Shown: positions 6,693-11,661 of the stretch, in pieces
How the letters are laid out: every line of letters begins with the position of its first letter
Numbering within the stretch: the stretch's first letter is position 1
Assembly: GCA_024278285.1 (NCBI GenBank)
Contig: JAJRTM010000879.1
Location: 1-11,661 of the forward strand
From: Planctomycetota bacterium
GTDB taxonomy: Bacteria; Planctomycetota; Planctomycetia; Planctomycetales; Planctomycetaceae
Length of the DNA stretch: 11,661 nt
Direction: 5' to 3'
Made by a program: the position numbers and the translations under genes
The notes under the pieces: model-generated
Told to the model about the DNA's origin: nothing
Seen by the model: only the letters and a program-made list of their open reading frames with translations
Databases searched by the model: none

Positions 6693-7901
6693 ATGAAGAT
6701 TTCTGAGGCATTTGAAAAACTCGAAATTCCTCCCAATTCAAATTTGGAAGAAGTGCAGAGTGCTTATCGAACACTGTCAAAAATTTGGCATCCTGATCGT
6801 TTTACTGTTGGTTCTGCAGCCCAAAAAAAAGCAGAAATAAAGCAACGAGAGTTAAACGAAGCTTTTGAAATATTGAAAAAGGCATACGAAAGCGGATACG
6901 AGTCGAGCGGGGACACTACAGAAGATAAGCCTGATGGCAAGTCAGTTGAAACACCTCCTCGCGTCTTTGATGCGGTTTACATGGGAGGAGATCCTCGTAT
7001 CGATAAGAAAAGGATCCCGTGCCAGGTTATTCTAACGAGAGATGTCTTTGCGATTAACTTTGGTGAAGATAAATATGTGCTGTACCCCAAGGAAGATATT
7101 CAATTTATGGCTCAAGGTAGTGGGCAAGTTCTTTCCAAGACTCCAATCAAAACTCCTCAAGTACCAGATGCAAAGCCTAATGTAATCCATATCTCGTTTA
7201 AAGATCCAGAAGAGGTTGTATCGCCCTTTCTTGTCGAGCTGAAGTTGCAAAACGACTACTTCGCAAAGGTGCTTAAAAAGTACATCTGGCAATACTACGG
7301 GCTCAAACGTCAAGCACCCGTCCAGAAAACTCCTAGTTCACCAATCAAAAGCAGTTCTGAACTTAATGAAGACTCAGAAGCACCTGATAACAAGAATCCC
7401 CAGAGCGAAAAAACTAAGATAGCACCACTTGTAATTATCGGTGGTATTATTGTCTTCATCTTTTTTTTGGCGATAATTGATTCAAACCCAGATGGAAAAA
7501 TTGCTTCGAACCCAGATGAAAAACAGACATCTTCTGCGACTATCGTTAAGTTTCAAGCTCCTCCCGATACTCATATTTTCACCAAGGGATGTTTTGGTGT
7601 CTGGACAATTCCGAATAACCCAACGTCTGGGCAGGATTACAAAGTAGTGATCGCTATTTATCTTCCTCGCAATGTGAAACAATATAGGTCTTATGATCTC
7701 ACAATTTCGATAGGTTCCGATGGCTATAGGCAAATATTATTTGATAAAAAAAAGCAAGGTTATTATTTTATTCCAGTGAAAAATCGTGTGGCAAGAATAA
7801 CTGCTACCGTGCCAGGCGGATCCTCCCAAACTAACGATGTGCTTCGTATTCACTCAAAGATGCTGAATGAAACTCAGGAAATCAAGCTTTGGCATCAATA
7901 G
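6693..7901 (+). CDS. J-domain (DnaJ-like) protein with one membrane segment
   Basis: A 402-residue J-domain protein, that is, a partner that stimulates DnaK-type Hsp70 ATPase. The J-domain is N-terminal (residues 1-68) with WHPDRF giving the essential HPD at 33-35, and the helix pair AEIKQRELNEAFEILKKAYE after it. Residues about 90-200 form an unrecognised, strand-rich domain (VFDAVYMGGDPRIDKKRIPCQVILTRDVF). A polar linker (about 207-242) leads to one transmembrane segment (IAPLVIIGGIIVFIFFLAII, 243-262), then a short duplication (SNPDGK and SNPDEK), then a beta-rich C-terminal domain of about 115 residues. No zinc-finger region, so it is not DnaJ itself. The topology implies the J-domain is cytoplasmic and the C-terminal domain outside. 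ATG 6693 follows AAGGGCGG; an in-frame GTG at 6663 lacks this. Which clients it recruits cannot be told. Confidence 0.8.
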   Translation: MKISEAFEKLEIPPNSNLEEVQSAYRTLSKIWHPDRFTVGSAAQKKAEIKQRELNEAFEILKKAYESGYESSGDTTEDKPDGKSVETPPRVFDAVYMGGDPRIDKKRIPCQVILTRDVFAINFGEDKYVLYPKEDIQFMAQGSGQVLSKTPIKTPQVPDAKPNVIHISFKDPEEVVSPFLVELKLQNDYFAKVLKKYIWQYYGLKRQAPVQKTPSSPIKSSSELNEDSEAPDNKNPQSEKTKIAPLVIIGGIIVFIFFLAIIDSNPDGKIASNPDEKQTSSATIVKFQAPPDTHIFTKGCFGVWTIPNNPTSGQDYKVVIAIYLPRNVKQYRSYDLTISIGSDGYRQILFDKKKQGYYFIPVKNRVARITATVPGGSSQTNDVLRIHSKMLNETQEIKLWHQ

Positions 7902-7982
7902 AACAGAGAATTCTTGAGGCAAGAGAGCTGTGACAGGGATGTTATATTGGAAAATCAAGGAAAGAATTCAATAGCGGCATTT

Positions 7983-8001
7983 AACTCGGGTGGTCCCGGT
8001 T
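7983..8001. terminator. candidate bidirectional hairpin between convergent genes
   Basis: Plus strand reads AACTCGGGTGGTCCCGGTT. CGGG (7987-7990) pairs with CCCG (7995-7998), extended by AAC/GTT with one bulged base. It sits between the plus-strand J-domain gene (ends 7901) and the minus-strand small membrane gene (ends 8000), overlapping the latter's stop codon. The stem is GC-rich but neither side is followed by a clear T-run, so a terminator role is plausible, not firm. Confidence 0.35.
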
Positions 8002-8170
8002 AATTAGACCAATAAATAGTCCATGCAAAGGCTGCAACTAACAGAACAACAAATAGGTTCGTGCCTTGCTCACCATCTAAACCTAAGAACCAGAACAATA
8101 CCCAAAAACCTAAAGTGGGAATTAAAAAAAGGCCTGCAACTGCTACTCCTTGCTTGTCTTTCGTATCCAT
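8000..8170 (-). CDS. 56-aa two-helix small membrane protein
   Basis: Short gene with start ATG at 8168-8170, and a strong ribosome site (AAGGAG, about 5 nt upstream on the minus strand), which makes it convincing despite its size. The protein begins MDTKDKQGVAVAGLFLIPT, then has two hydrophobic stretches, about residues 9-31 (VAVAGLFLIPTLGFWVLFWFLGL) and 38-54 (NLFVVLLVAAFAWTIYW), joined by a short polar turn (DGEQGT). Both segments end in Trp-rich edges, which suits membrane interfaces. Function unknown. It is the first of three small minus-strand genes here (others start at 8669 and 9049), but gaps of 163 and 86 nt mean they need not form one transcript. Confidence 0.75.
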   Translation of the reverse strand: MDTKDKQGVAVAGLFLIPTLGFWVLFWFLGLDGEQGTNLFVVLLVAAFAWTIYWSN

Positions 8171-8306
8171 AACCTCTCCTTAGACGTAAATGCAGCGGGT
8201 TGACTCGTAGTGCAGCATAATATTGAATCCACCTCTGTTAATAAGGATTTTCTTCTCATTTTTGCTTTCTTGTTTCTGTTGAATTATATTGGGAATATTT
8301 CTTTAA

Positions 8307-8325
8307 GGCGAAGATTGATTTCGCC
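8307..8325 (-). terminator. candidate hairpin after minus-strand lipoprotein
   Basis: GGCGAA (8307-8312) and TTCGCC (8320-8325) pair perfectly around a 7-nt loop. The structure lies 8 nt downstream of the stop codon of the minus-strand lipoprotein gene. On that strand it is followed by TTAAAG, not a T-run, so it resembles a weak or factor-dependent terminator. Confidence 0.4.
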
Positions 8326-8333
8326 ATATTCTA

Positions 8334-8669
8334 TTATTCAATATTGTCGTATTTATGACGGACATTCTGAGAGATATACGTCGAGAGTCCTCGCCCTTCT
8401 TTTGCTAAATTCTTCATTTTCTGAATGCGTAAAATACCCGCACTTTTTTCAGTATACACATAAATCTTGCTACTTTCCTTGAAACGGACCTTAATGAATG
8501 TTGGCCCAATACTGTATTCTTCTACGCCAGAGTTACGGCTAATATTTTTATATTTAATCATCTCGCCTCTGGGATTAGTGTTACCGCAACCTGCCAAAAT
8601 GAGAAAGATTACACTTAGGGTGCAAAAAATCAGTGCGTGCAGTGTTCTTTCACCCTTCTCATAATACAT
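8334..8669 (-). CDS. small lipoprotein
   Basis: A 111-residue probable lipoprotein. Its signal peptide (residues about 10-27, LHALIFCTLSVIFLILAGC) ends in a textbook lipobox LAGC with Cys28. The 83-residue mature part is basic and beta-like (YKNISRNSGVEEYSIGPTFIKVRFKESSKIYVYTEKSAG), ending in a short helical tail (LRIQKMKNLAKEGRGL). ATG 8669 has GAGGG about 10 nt upstream, a wide but usable spacing. No family recognised. The mature region might bind a partner at the membrane, but this is not visible in the sequence. A small hairpin sits just behind the stop. Confidence 0.75.
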   Translation of the reverse strand: MYYEKGERTLHALIFCTLSVIFLILAGCGNTNPRGEMIKYKNISRNSGVEEYSIGPTFIKVRFKESSKIYVYTEKSAGILRIQKMKNLAKEGRGLSTYISQNVRHKYDNIE

Positions 8670-8755
8670 TTTGAATGTCCCTCAAATTTTCTGGACGTTG
8701 GATATGGGTTCCTAAACGTTGGGTGGAGCAATCTGTTCACAGAAACAATTCGACA

Positions 8756-9049
8756 TTATCCCAATGGTTTACTCCAGTTTTTAAGAGCGAATATCCATTC
8801 GTCCCATGCCTCACAAACACTATAGAAATTTTCCTCAATGTTCTTGTCATTGGTTGGATCGCCAACATTTGTTTCGCGGAAACATTCCTTAAGACAGTCA
8901 CCAGATAGTAATGGAATACCACGTTCGTTTTTTTGAGACTCGCTGAAAATACGGAAGAAATCTTCTTTGTATTCACGTTGCTGCCAATGCGAACTGCCAA
9001 TGAAAATGAGTTTATCAACAATCGCATCTACGGTGTCCTTTTTATCCAT
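8756..9049 (-). CDS. hypothetical protein
   Basis: A 97-residue soluble protein, with no family recognised. The frame is open further upstream to 9187, but the added residues look non-coding, so the start is placed at the ATG at 9049 (MDKKDTVDAIVDKLIFIG), preceded by the purine-rich AAAGAGAAAG. The chain is mainly helical and Trp-rich at both ends (SHWQQREYKEDFFRIF; AWDEWIFALKNWSKPLG). It contains FRETNVGDPTNDKNIEENFYSVCEAW. No signal peptide. Upstream at 9176 begins the IS66 remnant, so this gene lies just beyond the end of the element and was not carried in by it, as far as the sequence shows. Confidence 0.6.
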   Translation of the reverse strand: MDKKDTVDAIVDKLIFIGSSHWQQREYKEDFFRIFSESQKNERGIPLLSGDCLKECFRETNVGDPTNDKNIEENFYSVCEAWDEWIFALKNWSKPLG

Positions 9050-9175
9050 ATCTAGCTTTCTCTTTAAAAAACAGATGTTTAATATCTCTGCGCAGGCAAA
9101 TATGTGTTCCTGACAAGGTTGTGCGAAATGAACAAGCGACAACATTATACGCAGTATTACATGGGTACACAAGTC

Positions 9176-9193
9176 GTAACCGTTCACGGCCCA
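9176..9193. repeat. IS66-type terminal inverted repeat
   Basis: GTAACCGTTCACGG starts here reading inward on the plus strand, immediately before the stop codon of the IS66 transposase fragment. IS66-family elements typically have ends beginning 5'-GTAA. The opposite end and the 8-bp target duplication were not found in the window. Confidence 0.6.
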
Positions 9194-9472
9194 TTATCGC
9201 AATTTTGTGGTTGGTTTGCCTGTGAGTTGGGCGGTGAGAGTGGATTGCAGGTAGTGATAGGTGTTTATGTTTTGTTGTTCGCAGGTAGCGATAATGCTCA
9301 GCATTCGTTCCAGAAACTGGCGACCCGATTCGCTATCGACGCCAAAACTCAGCTTGCGTTTGATGACCGCAGGACGCAGCGCACGCTCGGCTGTATTGTT
9401 GGCCGGCTCCACATTCTCTCGTCTGATGAATGTCCACAACGCATTAAACCGCAACCAAATATGACGACACAT
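9194..9472 (-). pseudogene. IS66 family transposase, C-terminal remnant
   Basis: About 93 residues of the C-terminus of an IS66 transposase, which normally has roughly 500. EPANNTAERALRPAVIKRKL (about 30-50 of this fragment) is the diagnostic IS66 stretch, followed by SFGVDSESGRQFLERMLSIIATCEQQ and the tail segment YHYLQSTL. The Glu in NNTAER is the last residue of the DDE triad; both Asp residues and the whole N-terminal region are missing, so the protein cannot transpose. The frame is open to 9502, but similarity starts only near the ATG at 9472, and upstream sequence belongs to another broken gene ending at 9486. The remnant keeps its outer end (GTAA at 9176), so it is a one-sided deletion relic. 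Confidence 0.85.
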
Positions 9473-9485
9473 GCCGCCCACATCT

Positions 9486-9809
9486 TTATTGCCATTTCTC
9501 ATACATCTTCAGCAAAGCCCGCATTTCCGGAATCGGAATCACGTGAGGACGAGACGAATCGGGATCAACGGAGACATAAGTAGCGCCCTCGTGTTCTTCT
9601 GCGTGGTGCAACCAGGAATCGATTGATTAGTTGTCATGCGTTTCGGTGATCCACTCATCGTTGTTGTGTTGAAGGTGGCGATTGCCGAATGCAATAGCAG
9701 AGTCAGCGCTGGAAAACACGAACACGGTGATGGAATTATCTGCAGCATCACGTGTCATTGGCATCAAACCGGGTGAACACCGTGAGGCAAGGGTGATGAA
9801 TGAGGTCAT
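9486..9809 (-). pseudogene. hypothetical gene interrupted by an in-frame stop codon
   Basis: From ATG 9809 the frame encodes 60 residues ending DEWITETHDN at a TAA (9627-9629). It continues in the same frame with another 47 sensible residues (SIDSWLHHAEEHEGATYVSV, then PDSSRPHVIPIPEMRALLKM and YEKWQ) to a TAA at 9486-9488. Both parts look like one soluble protein of about 108 residues, which a single nonsense change has split. No family recognised. Its start is 6 nt after the stop of the small membrane gene at 9816, so the two formed an operon. The downstream neighbour is the IS66 remnant, consistent with general decay. The alternative is that the first 60 residues are a complete short protein. 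Confidence 0.55.
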
Positions 9810-9815
9810 GCGGGC

Positions 9816-9995
9816 TTACTTTTGTTCGAGTGCAGTATTGCTGACGCCCATGATCAGAAACCAGACGACAACCGCAACGATTGGGTGTCCGCCAGTCCAG
9901 ATTGCGTATGCAACAACGGTGGCGATTACGAGTTCGAGAATCAAGGCGATCATAGTGGGCGTTGCTTTACTGGCTAACTTGTTATTGACCTGCAC
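9816..9995 (-). CDS. small two-helix membrane protein
   Basis: A short minus-strand frame ending TAA at 9816-9818. From a GTG at 9995 it gives 59 residues, and from an internal ATG at 9953 it gives 45. No clear ribosome site decides between them. The core MIALILELVIATVVAYAIWT and IVAVVVWFLIMGV forms two hydrophobic segments split by GGHP, followed by the tail SNTALEQK. Layout resembles the 56-aa membrane protein at 8000-8170, but the sequences are not obviously related. It precedes the interrupted gene by 6 nt, suggesting a former two-gene unit. Function unknown. Confidence 0.5.
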   Translation of the reverse strand: MQVNNKLASKATPTMIALILELVIATVVAYAIWTGGHPIVAVVVWFLIMGVSNTALEQK

Positions 9996-10216
9996 GATGT
10001 TGAATATGACGCCTACACGGCATCATATTGTGCAAACCACGAATTTAAAGTGGGGATGCCCCTATCAGGCTTCATACCACGCACTATGTCGTAAATGGTA
10101 CTCACCAAAGCTGAAACGTCAAGAATTAACCTGGACAAATGGTGGTGTTTACCAGGTTTCACCTAGCTGGGTGCTCTCAGGCATAAGATGAAGGTATCGT
10201 TATCTGTAAACAACGT
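9996..10216. other. intergenic region, nothing recognised
   Basis: About 220 nt between the small membrane gene and the 156-aa gene. A long plus-strand frame passes through, but its protein has no coherent features. I see no promoter, repeat or RNA gene here. It may be decayed sequence linked to the nearby IS66 remnant. Confidence 0.4.
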
Positions 10217-10687
10217 TCAGAAACGGGCATCATCAAATACGCGAGATTGAGTTCCAGTTCGTAAGCCCAGTTGACAACCATCGTTTCCACACAGAATCAA
10301 ACCAGCAGCTTCTTTCTGCAAACCTTCAAGTAGAGAATTCCATTCGGATGTTCCATCAAGAATTTCACGAACTTCAATTCGTGAGCACCCCCCGATCACC
10401 AGCACAGGTTTTTTCAAAAGAGGCAGGAGGCGATCCTCTGGAATATCCTTTAATCTTTCCGCCAAGCCAAGACGGCTTTTGATAGCCACACAATCCGAAC
10501 ACGCTTTCACAATTTCAGCTTGATGCTGCTCAAGTCGCTGGCGATACCGTAGCAGCCTGTTGCGACGTAGGTGGGACAAACAGTTAAAGTTTCTTTGCGT
10601 GAGGAGAATCAAATTCAGAACTGGCAAACTGAATGGTAAAGGAACGGCACATTTCATTTCCAATGTGCAAAATATCTTTCCAAGCAT
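10217..10687 (-). CDS. protein of unknown function, downstream partner of the PD-(D/E)XK-like gene
   Basis: A 156-residue protein that I cannot place. It starts at ATG 10687, 11 nt after the stop of the nuclease-like gene on the same strand, so the two are probably one operon. A second start, ATG 10657 (MKCAVPLPF), has GGA about 7 nt upstream and may be the real one. The N-terminal 40 residues are hydrophobic and Leu-rich (PLPFSLPVLNLILLTQRNF), next comes a basic helical part (RRNRLLRYRQRLEQHQAEIVKACSDCVAIKSRLGL), and then an alpha/beta-looking C-terminus (KKPVLVIGGCSRIEVREILD and AAGLILCGNDGCQLGLRTG). The VIGGC and ILCGNDGC strands have a nucleotide-binding or Rossmann look, but no motif is decisive. 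N-terminal decay cannot be excluded. Confidence 0.55.
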   Translation of the reverse strand: MLGKIFCTLEMKCAVPLPFSLPVLNLILLTQRNFNCLSHLRRNRLLRYRQRLEQHQAEIVKACSDCVAIKSRLGLAERLKDIPEDRLLPLLKKPVLVIGGCSRIEVREILDGTSEWNSLLEGLQKEAAGLILCGNDGCQLGLRTGTQSRVFDDARF

Positions 10688-10698
10688 CCACTACGAAT

Positions 10699-11661
10699 TT
10701 AATGACAATAAATACGACCTTTGTTGGTCTTCAAGAATTCACCCAGGTCAATAATGGCTTGATCCCATAGTCCGTATCCCATGAAATTACTCGTTGCCAC
10801 TTGAATTTGTATTGATGGTTCATTGGATTCTTGTGCGACATTGTTGAGTTGTTCAAGTTCCTCAATGAGGCCAGATTTTTCTGGATCGTGGTTAATCAGA
10901 ATAATCAACCAAGTCAGCTTTTCAGAAAATGATTCCAGAGGATTCTGACATTCGATTAGTCCCAGAGTATGCTTTTGTTGAAACGCAGAAAGCATTGCAT
11001 TTTTCAGAGCACCAAGACGATTCTCCGCAGCAACGAATGCCTGCAACCCCCGATAATGGTCAACGAGTCCTGAATCCCCTGCGTGAGCTCCATCTCCATA
11101 CTTCACCTCTGCAATCACAAGCGTTCTGTTTTGGAGTCTTCGCCTCTCTGCGTTTGTCGAAGGCCAATGTACGCCAACTAAATCGAAACGAAGTCCACGT
11201 GGCTTCTCTTCAACAACAATCTTATTCTCTGCTCTTTCCATGTCGCAGAAATAGTAATCTGTAGCACGAGCATAATTTCCATCATGGTTATTTTCCTGGA
11301 TAATCAACTGCTGAGCTTCACGCTCTAATCCACCATTTATTGAAAACCACCGGTCCATTACCGCTTTTATCAATGGAACAATTTCAATCCATGCAGTCGC
11401 TTCTTCAGTCGTGCCTATCGACGCAGGAAGTTTCTTCACTTGTTCTACCCACTTCTGATACCACAGTTCCAAGTCCTGCAAATAATAATTTGCAGAGAAC
11501 GAGGGGACGAAAGCATCATCAATTTTCTCAACCTTGAGCAACGATTTACCACGATAGTAAATTGTTAGTGTCTCTCGACGTATTTCCGGGCAGAGAGTTC
11601 GGTCTGTAAGAAGCAATGTCCGTAAATCAACCAAATGACCTTCTTGTAACGCCAGCATGAA
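10699..11661 (-). CDS. putative PD-(D/E)XK nuclease-fold protein, 5' end outside window
   Basis: At least 319 residues; the frame is still open at the window edge (codon 11659-11661 is TTC before ATG 11658), so the true start may be upstream. Numbering from the ATG, GLRFDLVGVHWP gives Asp159, and TLVIAEVKYGDG gives the E-x-K at 184 and 186, the core of the PD-(D/E)XK nuclease fold. LEREAQQLI (111-119) could be the preceding helix with its acidic residue and Gln, and DHYRGLQAF (200-208) the following helix. The N-terminal part starts LTIYYRGKSLLKVE (31-44) and is otherwise unrecognised. The C-terminal part (LTWLIILINHDPEKSGLI onward) may be a substrate or partner domain. The arrangement is like the minus-strand protein at 1908-3059 in principle, but they are not close relatives. 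Followed at 11 nt by an unknown gene. No methylase is visible. Confidence 0.65.
   Translation of the reverse strand, partial: FMLALQEGHLVDLRTLLLTDRTLCPEIRRETLTIYYRGKSLLKVEKIDDAFVPSFSANYYLQDLELWYQKWVEQVKKLPASIGTTEEATAWIEIVPLIKAVMDRWFSINGGLEREAQQLIIQENNHDGNYARATDYYFCDMERAENKIVVEEKPRGLRFDLVGVHWPSTNAERRRLQNRTLVIAEVKYGDGAHAGDSGLVDHYRGLQAFVAAENRLGALKNAMLSAFQQKHTLGLIECQNPLESFSEKLTWLIILINHDPEKSGLIEELEQLNNVAQESNEPSIQIQVATSNFMGYGLWDQAIIDLGEFLKTNKGRIYCH

Noticed and set aside
7491..7523. Short direct repeat in the J-domain gene (SNPDGK/SNPDEK)
   Set aside because: Only two imperfect units within a linker after the membrane helix; too short to call a repeat domain.
8210..8482. Plus-strand 90-aa frame with a hydrophobic start
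   Set aside because: Its second half is antisense to a lipoprotein gene with a textbook lipobox; no ribosome site seen.
9104..9583. Plus-strand 159-aa frame
   Set aside because: It is antisense to the clear IS66 C-terminal motif EPANNTAERALRP on the minus strand.
9682..10191. Plus-strand 169-aa frame
   Set aside because: No domain or signal, irregular composition, and it lies opposite a coherent small membrane gene and an interrupted gene on the minus strand. Treated as a shadow.
1..11661. CRISPR array, riboswitch or complete prophage
   Set aside because: No regularly spaced repeats, no recognisable riboswitch core and no phage structural or integrase genes were seen.

Overview
The window looks like part of a planctomycete chromosome. 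This is inferred from moderate GC content, many short lipoproteins and orphan hypothetical proteins, loose gene packing, weak Shine-Dalgarno signals at several genes and a tRNA without an encoded CCA. Nothing in the sequence proves the genus. It reads as an accessory or lightly degraded region, not a conserved housekeeping block: about fifteen genes, mostly unrelated, with small repeats between them and an insertion-sequence remnant near the right side.

Left part (1-3776): a WYL-domain transcriptional regulator cut by the window edge, a membrane-anchored hypothetical protein, and a small acidic hypothetical protein. The last of these runs tail to tail, with overlapping stop codons, into a minus-strand gene for a putative PD-(D/E)XK nuclease-fold protein. 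A short lipoprotein follows. A 26-nt dispersed repeat occurs at 893, 3244 and 3794, each time upstream of a plus-strand gene or tRNA.

Middle (3794-6585): a tRNA-like gene with an apparent 8-nt anticodon loop. It is followed by a two-gene operon joined by a TAGTG stop/start overlap. The first gene encodes a PTS EIIA type-2 (PtsN-like) protein with the phospho-acceptor histidine position kept, and the second encodes a short RNase J-like beta-CASP metallo-beta-lactamase. This is the most interesting functional pairing in the window, because it joins a phosphorelay-type sensor domain to a probable RNA-processing nuclease. A hypothetical protein and a MITE/REP-like inverted repeat (GTAGGGTGC ends) close this block.

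Right part (6586-11661): a J-domain (DnaJ-like) protein with one membrane segment, then a run of small minus-strand genes: a 56-aa two-helix membrane protein, a lipoprotein and a 97-aa hypothetical. Next come the C-terminal remnant of an IS66 transposase with its GTAA end, a gene interrupted by an in-frame stop, and a second small membrane protein just upstream of it. Last is a minus-strand pair, a second PD-(D/E)XK-like protein cut by the window edge and a 156-aa protein of unknown function.

I found no CRISPR array, riboswitch or complete mobile element, and no complete known defence system. Assignments rest on motifs read by eye. The strongest are WYL, beta-CASP MBL, J-domain and the IS66 C-terminus. 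The EIIA and PD-(D/E)XK calls are moderate, and several entries are honest unknowns.
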